From contig OY292276.1 of assembly GCA_958496175.1 (NCBI GenBank), forward strand, positions 36,538,449 to 36,602,448: 64,000 nucleotides of DNA, written 5' to 3'. A model generated the notes under the pieces. That model had not been told where the DNA came from. It worked only from the letters and a program-made list of their open reading frames with translations, and did not search any database. This DNA is from Sisyra terminalis (lineage: Eukaryota; Arthropoda; Insecta; Neuroptera; Sisyridae). The position numbers and the translations under genes are program-made. Shown piece by piece: positions 11,476-22,794 of this stretch; positions within the stretch are counted from its first letter, which is position 1, and each line of letters begins with the position of its first letter.

Positions 11476-12780
11476 TTAAATATTTCTTGAATACATGTTT
11501 ACTAAAATTTAATTTATTTGCTTTGTCTTCTCTTTACGGTGTTAAAAAACAATGTTAGATACGGTGATATGTAGTAACTACATTTAAAAAAATGTTTAAT
11601 AATTCTGAAATATTTAAATGTTTATGAATATTGTTTCAACTGATCATAGTTTAAGTTGAAATGCATGAATTTTAGTAGAGGGTTAAAGCTTTTACAACAT
11701 AGACTGGTAGGAGTGGTAGGACAGCGTAGGAAAAATTCTGCTAGTATTTATTACTCGTATAATTTATAATGTAGTTAAGATTTTAACCATATAAACTCTC
11801 CAAATTCCATTGCTTTCATTAGCTTGGCGACAAAATTACCTGTTGCAAAATATGATTAAAACTGTCAAATTCTAGCGGTATGTAATGGTAGGCTCTAAGC
11901 AATTTGCAAACTCAAGTTAAATCAATATTGCAAGTTCCTAGTTTTATACATAGCCTAAGGAAAATACATGCATCAAAGACGAAAAGGAAACTAATTGTAT
12001 AGATTTCATTCTGATCGTACTGTCAATAACAGTTTCATCTAAATTTCAAACAATTTAATGCCATTATACATTTTTGGTTTGCAATTCCACACTGTCAAAA
12101 GCACGTAAGACTTTCTAGTTAACGAATTAATGGTAAATTTTTCAATGGAAATTATAATAATTTTTTTCCTTTATCAAAAAAATAAAAAATAAAATTTGTA
12201 AAATTTATTTGTCTTATAAACTTAAAACTTTATTTTTCTTTAAATAAAAGAACTCCATCATAAACTCATATTTTTTCAACCATAAAACTATTGATAAAAA
12301 TAAGTGTTATCATTTTAGGCTGTTTATGGTTACAATTAAAAATTCATGGCAAATCGTTGCGATGGTTTTTATGAAATGGAAAACAATAAGTTTTCATTTA
12401 GAAAATTTTATTATATCTGCTTTTGGTTTTTTGTGCAAACAAAGCAATAAATTAAATGTATTAAAATTTTATCATCTTGAATAAATTTTTGTCGTTGTTC
12501 ACCTCCCCCCTCATTACATTAATTTTACATCAAGCTAGAAATAATTAATTAAATACGTTTTTGAAGATACTATGAAAATAATAATTAAAGTAATACTTTT
12601 TGTGCAAAGGTCTGTTTTTGATTTTTTTTTTTTTTTGAAAAAGTGAACAAATATAATTCTTTATCATTTATATTTGGATAATCATTTGTTGTTATTTGTC
12701 CTGACTGACTGGTGAATCAAGGCACAGTCTAAATCACTAGATATGGAAACGTATTATTTGGGAGGTGTATTTCTTATACG
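11476..12780. other. A+T-rich DNA, nothing recognised
   Basis: No open frame of note and no repeat shared with the rest of the window was seen. Confidence 0.4.
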
Positions 12781-12789
12781 ATGTAGTCA

Positions 12790-12935
12790 TCCGATAAGAA
12801 AGGATTTTTGAAAATTCCTCCCCTAAAAGAGTGAAAAAGGGGGATGAAGTTTGTATGGGATAACTTATCTTGTATGGATAATTTTTAATGGGGCTTGATG
12901 AACAATCGAAATTTTAAATTTAATAAAGAAAGTTC
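12790..12935 (-). repeat. Helitron-like repeat family R2, fragment
   Basis: On the minus strand it reads AAAATTTCGATTGTTCATCA, a spacer, then CACTCTTTTAGGGGAGGAAT and TTTTCAAAAATCCTTTCTTA. The same ordered blocks are found at about 38945-39055 and 50920-51010, so it is a fragment of that dispersed family. Confidence 0.6.
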
Positions 12936-13133
12936 TGTTACACACGAAACTTTTAAACGATTTTAAAAATTGAATAATTTTTCGATTCGAATTTGTTTCT
13001 TTGAATTAAAAATAGAAACAAAATATGCATGCTACAAAAGGAAAAAAATCCTAATGACACTTTCCATGAATACACCGCTTGAAGAAAAAGCTCAATTTGG
13101 ACTAAACATCCAGCTTTGAGAAATCATTAAAAT

Positions 13134-13326
13134 TAGTAAAAAGTTCAAAGATTTTTTTTTTTGTATTTATAGGCGCTTTATAACTGGCAGTTTTTAGCGA
13201 CTTAAAGGTTAATAAAAAGTTGTTAATAAATTGAAATATATTGAATATTTGCTCGATACAAGAATCGAATCCAGCACCTACCAGTTTTGAAGCGGTCACC
13301 TTTGTCACTCAATCACCAATAGGCTA
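13134..13326 (-). mobile_element. tRNA-derived SINE, copy 2
   Basis: Minus-strand order is AGCCTATTGGTGATTGAGTG (degraded A box), GGTGACCGCTTC, GGTAGGTGCTGGATTCGATT (near-perfect B box region), body with ACTGCCAGTTATAAAGCGCC, then an A-rich tail ending AATCTTTGAACTTTT. The tail end matches copy 3, so the 3' end of this family lies beyond the poly-A run. Confidence 0.75.
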
Positions 13327-13329
13327 CTT

Positions 13330-14885
13330 CAACGATAATTTTTTCGTATGTGTAAAATTTATCTATCAGATACATTTTTATCTTCCAAATAACTAACTCA
13401 AGGATATAATCTATGTATCCATGAGTGAAAATACCGGGCCTTAGCATAACTAATATTTTAATATTTGGTAGTTTTCTCAAATAAATAAAATCTGTTCATA
13501 CCTAAGCATGTATTAAGTTGTTTTGGTATAATTTATTCAATAGTATACAATCCAATTCAATTTAGTACTCGTAAATTGGTGTGAGTTGTAAATACTATAG
13601 ATAACTTTTTCATAAATATCAGTGCATTTATCTTTTCCAATTACCGTTTTTCTGTATTCATTAAAGTATTTTATGTTTATCACATATATACAAAAAACGA
13701 TAAAATAAAAAAATAAAGCATTTCGTTGTAGTTCTTGACATTTTTATTGTGAAGCATTTCAACAATGCTGGATGTAATTACATTTTTATTATTAACCTCC
13801 ACTGACAATTTATCTCAAATTATTATAAACCTTCTCATAATAAAATGCTACTTAAAATATAATTTTAACGTATTTTTTTACATAATTACTGTAATTTTCC
13901 TTTTCATTAAATATTCACGTATAAAATATTGAATTTGTTTATAAAAAATTTATAAAACGAAACATTATATATGCACCAATTAATATTTCTCGGTAATTTG
14001 AATAGGTCATTTTCTTTATGAAGAAAATGGCATTTGAGAGATGCTGTTTTTCATTAAAATTTTGCCATGTATTATATATATATATATGTATATATATATA
14101 CAATATATACAATGTATAATATAATGTATACAATATATAACTGTATACAAAGTTTTCCGTCGCTTTTATTGAGTTCATACAATTTTAATTGTATTATACT
14201 TTTTGATATAACACACGAAAATCAATAAATGAAATTTTCATTTTCCTCATTTTTCACCCACATGTCATTATTTGATGTTAAAGGGGTAGTTTTGTTTTTT
14301 GAGAATATTATTTAATGAAGCTTCAAAAACAGCCCTTGTTTGTTATCACTATCAACATCATCGTCGACAAAACGCAGCAAAGCAAGTTAATTACTCTTTT
14401 ATTGCATCCGCTGTAAGCTTTGTAAATTTACGTTATCGGCTCATTTTTAAATTGAAAATCAAAACGAATTAGGGCGAAAATCTCCTGCAGAAAATTAGTT
14501 CAGTAATCAATCCCATTGAATTGTATAGCATTTTTGAATTTTCATTTATTTAACGAGCCATTTTCCGGTAGATGCAAATTTGATTCAATTAGGTTAAGCT
14601 AAGAAATGTCTACATCGTATTCAACATTTCCTTGGTATGATAAATGTGACAAGTGCGTGGAAAAGTAATATTTATCATTTTTCTTTGGGCTTTGAAAATA
14701 AGAAGATGTTAAGAATGTCAAAATATGAACAATTAGGTCAATCATTCGAACCATAACACAGAAAATTTATTTTTAAACGCACCTTGTCATGTTTTAATAC
14801 AATTTTACTCATTAAGAAACATTTTCGTTGTTATAAATCATAGTAATGCATAATAATAATAATTTTAACATTGTTTTGTATTTTA
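13330..14885. other. A+T-rich DNA with a TA/TG microsatellite
   Basis: A TA-rich microsatellite with TATATATG and TATACAATATATAC units spans about 14072-14150. A minus-strand open frame across it (13939-14178) is driven by the repeat and is not considered coding. Nothing else was recognised. Confidence 0.5.
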
Positions 14886-15006
14886 TTTTTTATTTCCGAG
14901 TCACAAGTAATAAATTAATGAATAATACGTGTATGTCCTATGACTCAAATTATTTCTTGATTACGACGCGTTTCAACAATCTTTGACCGTCATCATCAGG
15001 TAATGA
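14886..15006 (-). mobile_element. Hammerhead-bearing repeat, family A, copy 1
   Basis: Minus strand: a hammerhead motif followed by a tail AAATAATTTGAGTCATAGGAC, ATTATTCATTAATTTATTAC and GTGACTCGGAAATAAAA. The same tail follows the motif at 15.65, 15.95 and 30.43 kb. The tail is not coding and probably represents the terminal-repeat portion of a Penelope-like or retrozyme-like element. Confidence 0.65.
14960..15004 (-). ncRNA. Type I hammerhead ribozyme motif, family A, intact core
   Basis: Minus-strand order: stem I ATTAC, core CTGATGA, one extra T, stem II GACGGTC/GATTGTT closed by an AAA loop (seven pairs including G-U wobbles), GAA, minimal stem III ACGCGT, cleavage-site C, then GTAAT, the complement of the opening ATTAC. 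All conserved core residues (CUGANGA, GAA, UH) are present. The extra nucleotide between CUGAUGA and stem II is a caveat for activity. Confidence 0.65.
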
Positions 15007-15013
15007 TTATTAA

Positions 15014-15159
15014 TAAAAGTTCAAAGATTTTTTTTTTTTTTGGTATTTTCGGCGCTTTATAACTGTCAGCTTTTAGCAGCATAAAGGTTAATAAAAAGTC
15101 GTAAATTGATTATTTGCTCGATACAAGAATCGATTCATGCACCTACCAGTTTTGGAGCG
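15014..15159 (-). mobile_element. tRNA-derived SINE, copy 3, truncated head
   Basis: Shares the 3' tail (AATCTTTGAACTTTTAT) and body (CTGACAGTTATAAAGCGCC) with copy 2, and on the minus strand retains GGTAGGTGCATGAATCGATT. It stops at CGCTCC, so the A-box half is missing exactly where the neighbouring inverted-repeat MITE begins. The MITE or its insertion probably removed it. Confidence 0.65.
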
Positions 15160-15171
15160 AATAATTATAAA

Positions 15172-15600
15172 GGTATAAGCTTGGATCAGGAACGTCGAAA
15201 TTTGAGAATTGTTTTTAAATGGTTTCGATATTATTCCTGTACGTATTCTTCACTTGAATGCAATTTGTACGTAAATTTTGACATGTCAGAAATAAAGTAG
15301 TGATTGTTATTTTCAAATATATATTTATATTGTATTATGTAAAATTAAATTTTCTAAATAAAGTCTACTTTGGGCAAGTCCACTTCAGCACACCCACAAT
15401 TTGGCAACGTTGCATTTTCGACTTTGTTTTAATTTAATTCGCGATTAAATCGGTCCATAATAAAAATAACCGTCGCTTCTTCATTTCTGGCTTGTCAAAG
15501 TTTACGTAAAAATTGCATTCGAGTGAACAATACGTACCCATTCGGAATAGTTATCAACAGTTCGGAATATCTCGACGTTCCTGATCCAAGCTTATACCAT
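15172..15600. mobile_element. Inverted-repeat MITE with ~130-bp arms
   Basis: The left arm (15172-15300) and right arm (about 15475-15600) are inverted copies sharing GGTATAAGCTTGGATCAGGA, then GAATGCAATTT.TACGTAAA and CAGAAATnAAG. The centre carries GGCAACGTTGCATTTTCGAC and AATTTAATTCGCGATTAAAT, a module also present in the MITE at 22535 and in the foldback element at 51692. No coding capacity. Confidence 0.7.
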
Positions 15601-15648
15601 TAGTACCATTATAAATAAGAATAAAATATAAAAAAGAATAATCATGAT

Positions 15649-15740
15649 CTGATGATGACAGCCAAAGACTATTGAAACGCGGCGTAATAAAGAAAGAAAT
15701 TGAGTCATAGGACATATATTATTATTCATTAATTTAATAA
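15649..15740 (+). ncRNA. Decayed hammerhead motif and tail, family A, copy 2
   Basis: CTGATGA, extra T, GACAGCC, AAA, GACTATT, GAAACGCGGC, then GTAATAAAG and the family tail TTGAGTCATAGGACATATAT. Core letters survive, but stem II has two mismatches and stem I no longer pairs on the 5' side, so this copy is probably inactive. Confidence 0.55.
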
Positions 15741-15814
15741 TAATAATATTTATAATTATCATATTATACTAATATTCATTTTTATCAGACATACTTTCAT
15801 TAATTCCTTAATTT

Positions 15815-15902
15815 TTTTCAACAATTAACGACTCAAATTCTTTATTTCATTATTAAATACAATGCGTTGTATCAGTCTTTGGCTGCTATCGTCAGGTAAT
15901 GT
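15815..15902 (-). ncRNA. Decayed hammerhead motif and tail, family A, copy 3
   Basis: Minus strand: ATTAC, CTGACGA, extra T, AGCAGCC, AAA, GACTGAT, ACAACGCATTG, then the family tail with AGAATTTGAGTCG. The GAA box is lost (CAA), so it should be inactive. It is inverted relative to its neighbours on both sides. Confidence 0.5.
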
Positions 15903-15928
15903 TTTTTGTATTTAGTGTTTACAACTAT

Positions 15929-16050
15929 AGCAGCCAACTATAGCAGACTGTGGAAACGCGTTGTATTTAATAAAGAAATAAAGAAGTTGAGTCATACGAC
16001 ATAAATAATTATTCATTAATTGTGACTCGGAAATAATAAAATTAAAAATT
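15929..16050 (+). repeat. Half hammerhead motif and tail, family A, copy 4
   Basis: Retains GTGGAAACGCGTTGTATTTA, AAAGAAGTTGAGTCATACGA and ATTCATTAATTGTGACTCGG. The CUGANGA side is missing or scrambled (GCAGCCAACTATAGCAGACT). It is a fragment only. Confidence 0.5.
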
Positions 16051-16146
16051 AAAAAACTTTCGCATACTTTGAACAGTTTAAAAAATGTTAACAAAAGTTA
16101 TACAAAATATATTGTAGTGTTAGTATTGGATTATCCAATACTATTA

Positions 16147-16195
16147 GATGAACATTGATGCAGATTGCTTGGCAATCAAAACACGTTTCTGAGCA
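16147..16195 (+). repeat. Hammerhead-like family C, copy 1 (degraded)
   Basis: TTGATGCA, then a hairpin GATTGCTTGGCAATC, then AAAACACGTTTCTGAGCAAT. The hairpin and following ACGTwTCnGAG block recur at 21853 and 57593. The arrangement (TGATG, hairpin, AAA, ACG) suggests a diverged hammerhead, but the core does not meet the consensus here. Confidence 0.35.
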
Positions 16196-16658
16196 ATACG
16201 TCATCAGTATTTTTTGTATGTATTTCAGATTTATGTATATAGTTTACCTTTGCTAATTATATTTCATAAATTGAACTACAGTATTTTTGGTATATTGTTA
16301 AAACAGTAACATTCTTCATGTATTTCTTCGTATTAACATTCCCCTACCAAAATATTATTTTAATTTCTATTAAATTTTAAAATGTTTTTAATAAGAATCT
16401 TCCTTGAGTTTTAATTGATTATCTACTAATTAAATGTTACAAATTGATAGTTTAACCCAAATAAATACCGTTACTTCACTCGGTCATATGGAGCTCTATT
16501 GGAATCGTGCAATAGCTCTTGAGAAGCCCTTTTCACCTGTAAACGATTCCTGTATTTGGATTTGACTTTTTGCCGCGTATAGGCTGACATAATTTTGACG
16601 TCATTTTTTATTTTAATACCATATATATTCACTGTTACTATTGTTTTATTACCCCTAA

Positions 16659-17160
16659 TCTATATATATAAAAGAAAGTCGTGTTAGTTACACTATTTAT
16701 AACTCAAGAACGGCTGAACTGATTTGGCTGAAAATTGGTAAGGAGGTAGCTAAAAACTAGGAAAAGGACATAGGATACATACTTTTTATCCCGTTTCCGT
16801 CGTTTCCGTGGGACGTGAAATAAAACGTGATATAACAATATAAGTCAGCCATTCATTTGTTAAAAATGGTATAACAAAAAATATGAGCCGTCCCGGGACG
16901 CCTGGTAGATGTGAAACATCGAGTTTGTACAAGTAATATGCATTAAAGACAAGATTAAAAAACCACCATGCTTAGAAAATTAATTAATTAAATAATTTTT
17001 AGATGTTTACATTCATGACAAATAAAAATAAAAACATTCGTGTGCTACTCACTATTAGCCGGTTTTGAAATACAATTTTGTCAGTCGTTATTAAATTTTG
17101 AAATAAGTATAATAAGAACGAAACTAAACTCAATAATTAATTGATTTAATTAAAACAAAA
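16659..17160 (+). mobile_element. Helitron 5' terminus, copy 1
   Basis: Starts TCTATATATATAAAAGAAAG, then GTTAGTTACACTATTTATAA and CTCAAGAACGGCTGAACTG, a layout typical of insect Helitron 5' ends (TC start, TATATAAAA, AACGGCTGnACnGAT). A palindrome CGTCCCGGGACG lies at about 16888. No 3' hairpin plus CTAG was found before the second 5' end, so its extent is unclear; it may be truncated. Confidence 0.65.
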
Positions 17161-17950
17161 TCAATATATATATATAAAAGAAAGTCCTGTTAGTTACACT
17201 ATTTATAACTCAAGAACGGCTGGACCAATTTTCATGAAATTTTCTATGTATATTCGGTAGGCATAGGAATTGGATATAAAGTATATTTTATACCTCTAGA
17301 AGATTAAGATATCCCTTGACATCTTCTGCAAATTTTTACGCTTACTTGCCTATATACTATTTGTAATCATTGATGCCTGTGATTTATTTTGAAAAACGTT
17401 TAGCAACGTTTGAATTTGGCATTTTTATTTACTTAATTTATGTGTTATTTACATATTTTACTTAAAATTTATTGTAATATGGAACAATTGGGGAAATGAT
17501 TATCATTTGCCAATATTGTAAGGCGTTAAAATACAGCGGTGAATCTACTGGGTTATGTTGTACTGGTGGAAAAGTAAAATTGCCCCAATTGGTCCCATTA
17601 CTAGAGATCCATTACGCTCATTAGTTTATGGGATAGGAAATGATTGTAAAAACTCCTTGGCCAATATTCAAAAACTAAATAGTAGTTTACAAATGTTTCG
17701 CCCATAAAACAAATATGTTTAAGGAAGTACTACAGAAAACAGGAATATTTCCAGTAAGCTTCCAGTCCCTGATTAATAGCGATCTTTGGATCGAATTGGC
17801 CAAAAAAACAATTCAATTTTGAAAGACACAAATAGACAAATACAAAAATATGTTCAGAAATATCTATGTATTACTTTAAACTCATAAAAAGGTGAGAATT
17901 TACGGATTTTTCTTATGCATATGAGGTCAAAATGAGACAATGGCAGTTTT
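17161..17950 (+). mobile_element. Helitron 5' part with coding remnant
   Basis: Begins TCAATATATATATATAAAAG followed by the same GTTAGTTACACTATTTATAA block and CTCAAGAACGGCTGGACC. About 320 bp downstream lies a decayed Helitron N-terminal coding segment. The 3' limit is not visible; the right coordinate marks the end of recognisable material only. Confidence 0.65.
17481..17707 (+). pseudogene. Helitron-like protein N-terminal domain, broken
   Basis: Frame 1 (17481-17624) reads GTIGEM, then CQYCKALKYSGE, then GLCCTGGKVKLPQL before a stop. This is the CxxC and LCCxxGKV signature of the Helitron-like N-terminal domain. A +1 frameshift at about 17606 continues PLRSLVYGIGND and NIQKLNSSLQMF, matching the family's usual PPxPLxxLL and FxxNIRxYNSxFxMTS. 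The rest of the Rep/helicase is not recognisable. At least one frameshift and stops make it a pseudogene. The context, directly downstream of a Helitron 5' end, supports an originally autonomous element. Confidence 0.75.
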
Positions 17951-18472
17951 AAATATATCGATTAAGGAATTTGGAACCAGTTTGAGGTATTTATTATTTG
18001 TTGTCAATTATAATTACATTAACATCTGTTACCAAACCCATTAGTAACACCTTTGAGCTTACCTTTTTCACAAATTTTGGCCTTCAAGCTTTTACTATGC
18101 TATTTTATACCACCCGTTGAGAACAGGTAAAATTTCTTTCAATTTCACACCAGCTTGGAATCCAGCCGGTTTCGGTCACAATATTAATCATTATGGATCA
18201 AAGGTCGATAATTTGAACGTAAATTTCTGCCTACCTGCATTCTTTCGTATGATTCAATAACAGGTTAATTGATTTTGATAATAATGTTTTCAAGTACATC
18301 TTAGACGTGTTTCGCCAAAAATAAGTATAAAGGTTACAAACAATAAAAGTTGCATTTAGAAGAAGCCCGATTAAAATTATTAAATGGACATCCATCAGTT
18401 GGATATAAATTGGACCCTTTAATTTAATATCTATGTTTTTTTAAGATATCAAAAAATCAGCTTATTTTAAGT

Positions 18473-18691
18473 CAGGGGTGGCCAACCCAAAATATATTAC
18501 GGTCACTTCGGAAATGCATCATAACTCCGCGGGCCACCATTAAAGTTATATCTCAAATTCTCCATACTAAATTTAGATACAGTGTAAACAATTATAATAT
18601 ATTGATTTTCACCACTATGGTCATTATAAAATGTATACATTTTATAAAAGTCTGATGCATCTTGCGGGTTGGCCACCTCGGACAATCTCTG
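18473..18691. mobile_element. hAT-type MITE
   Basis: Terminal inverted repeats CAGGGGTGGCCAACCC on the left and GGGTTGGCCACCTCG near the right end, the right terminus probably CTG at 18691. Flanks TTTTAAGT and ATTTAAAT agree at 6 of 8 bases, fitting a decayed 8-bp target duplication. A 60-codon frame inside it is not coding. Confidence 0.65.
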
Positions 18692-18979
18692 ATTTAAATA
18701 AACAATGAATAATCTATGTTTTATCTACTTATATAGAATTGTTATTATGGTTTGTGTAGATTTCAAAAACTCAAAAAATTTTGCATCCATTTAGCTTAAA
18801 TTTTGTTAGGATATGTAATCCGCTTTAATGATTCCTTTATCTTTTCTTGCGTCAATAACATACCTGCGATTACAAAAAAAAACGGTTTTTTCAACGGTCA
18901 ATACAATAATCGTTAACTGTCAATACTTTATTGTTATGATGGTATAGTGATTTTTAGAGGTAGAGGTTCTCAAAACGTA

Positions 18980-19090
18980 ATTGATCAATTTATATATTGA
19001 AGGTGAGTTATAATTGGTACAACGAGGGATGCTGCGGGTTGATAAGGGAGGTGATTCTAATAATTCTCAAGGTTTTTACTTCCTAAATTC
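18980..19090 (+). repeat. Dispersed repeat family R1, copy 2
   Basis: TTGAAGGTGAGTTATAATTG, then GTACAACGAGGGATGCTGCG and GGTTGATAAGGGAGGTGATT. It matches 11340 and, in reverse, the copy at 35440-35530. Confidence 0.55.
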
Positions 19091-21780
19091 AATTTATCTA
19101 TTTACAACTATTGGCTACAGGACAACGTCTGCCGGGTTTAGCTTGTGTTTTATATATGCAATTGAAAAAATCTTAATAAGAGCTGACGAATGAAATTCAA
19201 ATTAATATCGTAGCTTCTCTATGTCAAAAGTTATCGTATATCTAAATTTTTTTATTATTTAACTACCAGTTGTGTAATTACATTTTAAATAGAGATGATG
19301 TATATGAAGCTTTAACATCAAACTGTATCCTCTAATTTTTTTGTCTTTGGTTTTCTAAATTGCTTCTCACTATTGAAGCAATTTTACCCCTCCCATGTCT
19401 ATGGGTATGTATTAGCTACATACTACATACTACACTTAAAAATTTAAATATCTTTACAAATATATATTAGAGACAGTGAGTTCGTATTTTAAATATTTCT
19501 TCCTTAAACATTTGCACTTAGAATGAAACCCTAACAGTAACAAAAACAAGATGAACTCCGTACAATGAGATGATTTATCAAAAAATCCATCGTATATTTA
19601 CCAATTCAAACATCCGTTAGTGTGACGTGCTTTTTGCGCATGCGTTAGTTTTGCACCCTCTGGGGATTTCTTTTTATATATATCGTAAGTAAGTATGCGT
19701 GAAAATCGACTCAACTGAGATATTTCATCTCCGAGATTGTGACAGGAATACTCAAATGAACTCTTATTTCTCATTAATAAGATTAAAAATAATTATAGTA
19801 ACGATAATAACTGATACATGTTTAGTCAAAATATGATCAATTGAAATAATATTTATGAACAATTCAAATATTTCAGAATTTAAAAAAAAATATAACTTTT
19901 TAAAATGTTCTATTTTTATCACCGTGAGGGAAAGGTTAAAGATGTAATCACATCAGACTGATAATTTTTATGTAAAATCGTTTTTTTTTTTTATAATAAC
20001 GAACAAAAGTCAGATATAACTCAATTATTATGGTTGCAATGACTTTCTGCGGCTTCTATACACGTAACAACCAAATTCATTGCTGTTATAAGAATCGTTA
20101 CATAACTATATTGAAATTCTATTCATTAAAATCAGATTGTAGGAAAGGGAAATATAAGTTTTCGTAAATTATAAATATTATTCTATCTTATTTTTCAATT
20201 TTTAATATTCTTTGTCGAACATATGATCTGTAAAATAAAATATAGTAATTTCAGGGCGAAGCGTTCTATCACAAAATTAGTTTTGTGAAATATTTTGCCA
20301 AAAATATTTTTATTGAGTTTTTCTTTGTAATGAAATAATTCAACTGATTTTGTGGTTTCTACAACAAAATAAAACTCGATTTATTATTTAAGTGGAAAAA
20401 CCTCTGACTATAATTGAAAGTTTATGAAACGAATATTTGTTCTACTTTAGCGATTTGAACGGGAAACAAATCAATATATTTTCATTATCAGAAATGGTTT
20501 CACAATAATGCTTTTAATAATGAGTTTTAATTAGGCATTTGATTGCATAATAGAAGTGGATGGTTAATTAAAAAGTTCAAGCCCAAACAAAAAGTTGAAA
20601 TAATTTCTCCTATAGTCATTACAGGATGGTATTTTTAAATGAGCTTTCCCTTATACACACTTATCTACGATAGTCGTGGAGTTTTCCATAACTCTAAACC
20701 AGAAACATACATCGAACCTCATTTATGGTATTTTCTATAAAAAGGACAGAAAATTAATGCTCTGTTCTTTATTCAATTAAGCTAATTAGCACCTAAACAT
20801 TGAGTTTTCAAGTGACATTAGAGCTTAATGATAAAAGCTCTGGGAGAGAGTAAATTTTTATTTAAATTGCTTCATGCATGTGAGTATAGCTCTAAATATC
20901 TATCGAGGGAGTAAAAAAAATTATAACAAGGGATGATAGTGAGTTGTGATGGTAGAAGTAGATGGTAGACAGGCTTACCTCATTAAAATCGGGAATAAAC
21001 GTGCGACGGGAATAACGAGCGCTTGACATAAACTTGTTCTTAAAATAATTGACATAATGTCACGTAACTTTGTTAATTAATAAAAGTCAAGGGAAATTTT
21101 CTACACAAAATTGCCTTACAAAATGCGCTAATGTAGTTCTTATTTTATGCGAAGAATGGTTTATTTCGTATTTGAAATTTATCCTTTATTTTGTTGTATC
21201 TAAGCGTAATGGAAAATCTAAACGGAAATAAAACAATATGCATCCACGCAAATCTACTTGTCAATTTATTTTCTTTTTCCTTTATTGACGACATAAGCAA
21301 GACATTTTCTTTATTTAAGATTATCAAATGGTATGTCTATAAGAAATCAAGACCATGGTGCAATCATAAAAGAAATGTGCGTCAGTAGGATTCATTATAG
21401 AAATCAATATCATCTTAGTCAAACAAAGAAAAAAAAATTGTTTAGTATTTCCTCGTAAAAATGCATTTTTTTTCATATACCTCATAGCAAAAACTATTTT
21501 GTTTCAATGTTGTTTTTTTTTATTCGAACTATAAAGATATAAATCAAAACTTTGAACAATTTGATAAATATATTTGAGCTTATTTTAAACTTGATTATTA
21601 TTTATTATTATTAAAATTAAATTTTAAAACTGGAAGAAATTGTCTTATTCATAAAATCTAAGCTCCCAAACTAATCAGAAGGAATCAGAAGGAAAAGGAA
21701 AGGAAATAGAAGTGACAACACATCTTCACAATATCGTAAAAAGAAATAAGAAATACGGTCAGCATATTAATGGAGATAGA
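19091..21780. other. A+T-rich gene-free stretch
   Basis: No feature supported. Small frames on both strands near 21.15-21.39 kb overlap antisense to each other and show no coding bias. Confidence 0.45.
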
Positions 21781-21837
21781 TCCATCATTATTTTGTGACT
21801 CATCACATAGCAGTTATGAAGCGATTTAATACCATTT

Positions 21838-21890
21838 GTTGAGCATCGAATATTGCTTGGCAATCGAAATACGTATCGGAGCAGGATACA
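21838..21890 (+). repeat. Hammerhead-like family C, copy 2
   Basis: GAGCATCGAATATTGCTTGG, CAATCGAAATACGTATCGGA, GCAGGATACA. The hairpin ATTGCTTGGCAAT, then CGAAA and TACGTA are preserved, but the CUGANGA side (TTGTTGAGCA) is degraded. Confidence 0.35.
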
Positions 21891-22534
21891 TATACCTACT
21901 ATTAATACTTTTGGTTTGAACTGTTACTCAAGTTTATATGAAATGGCTTATTTTCCTAAATTTAATTTAATAAGTATGGTAAAAATATGTTTTATATATT
22001 GTTTAAACTTTATAAACTACTCAAAGTCAGGGGAATAATCTAATTGAATAAAACAACCTAATTTTGAGTTAAATTGCTTTGTTTTTTCGATGGGTTGTAT
22101 TCAGTTTAAGATTCTTAAGTGTAGACCATCAAATATTCATACTTGGAAAAAGTTTGAGTTTACGGGGAAAATCAACCCGATTTGTGAAGATAGACATATG
22201 CTGAAGCATTTTATCGTAATATAGCGTTTTATATTTTTTCTCGACTTATGGAATAGAATAAAATTTTAGTGAATCAAAAGGAGCTCTTCTTTTTTCCGAG
22301 AAACTTGTGAAAGAACAGGAAAAATTTTAACCCCGAAAATTTAGAAAACTAAAATCAAACAAACTCCTTTTTCAAAAATTGTTCAGATAATCCTTACAAA
22401 TCGTTCATAGTAATGAAATTCTACAACAAACAGTTTTCCACCAATTTTCGGGAGTGAAAAAATATTCAAAATAGTTTCAATCTTTTGTTCGAAAGTTCTT
22501 AATGCCCTTTACATTTTTGTGCATAAAAAATCGG

Positions 22535-22746
22535 CTTATGTCTCTTTTAGAACCGTCAAATCAGGCAACATTGTATTTTCAATTTTGTTTTTAATTTAAG
22601 TCGCGAATAATAATGAAAATTAAATCAAAAAAGAGACAATTGTACCATATTAAAATTGAATTAACACAAAAATCGTGAATAAAATAAAAAACCAAAGTAG
22701 GAAATGCATCGTTGCCAGATTTGACAATTCTAAAAGGGACATGAGT
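22535..22746. mobile_element. Inverted-repeat MITE sharing a GTCAAATCwGGCAAC module
   Basis: The left arm TATGTCTCTTTTAGAACCGT, CAAATCAGGCAACATTGTAT is mirrored on the right (minus strand) by CATGTCCCTTTTAGAATTGT, CAAATCTGGCAACGATGCAT. The inner parts with TTTTTAATTTAAGTCGCGAA are also loosely mirrored. The TCTGGCAAC...GCATTTTC...TTCGCGAA module is shared with 15172-15600 and 51692-53034. Confidence 0.65.
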
Positions 22747-22794
22747 CAAAATTTTGAATATACGTATTTTTACGACTGACCTATAGAATTTTAT

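Noticed and set aside
14072..14178. Frame 13939-14178 on the minus strand
   Set aside because: Its coding look comes from a TA microsatellite.
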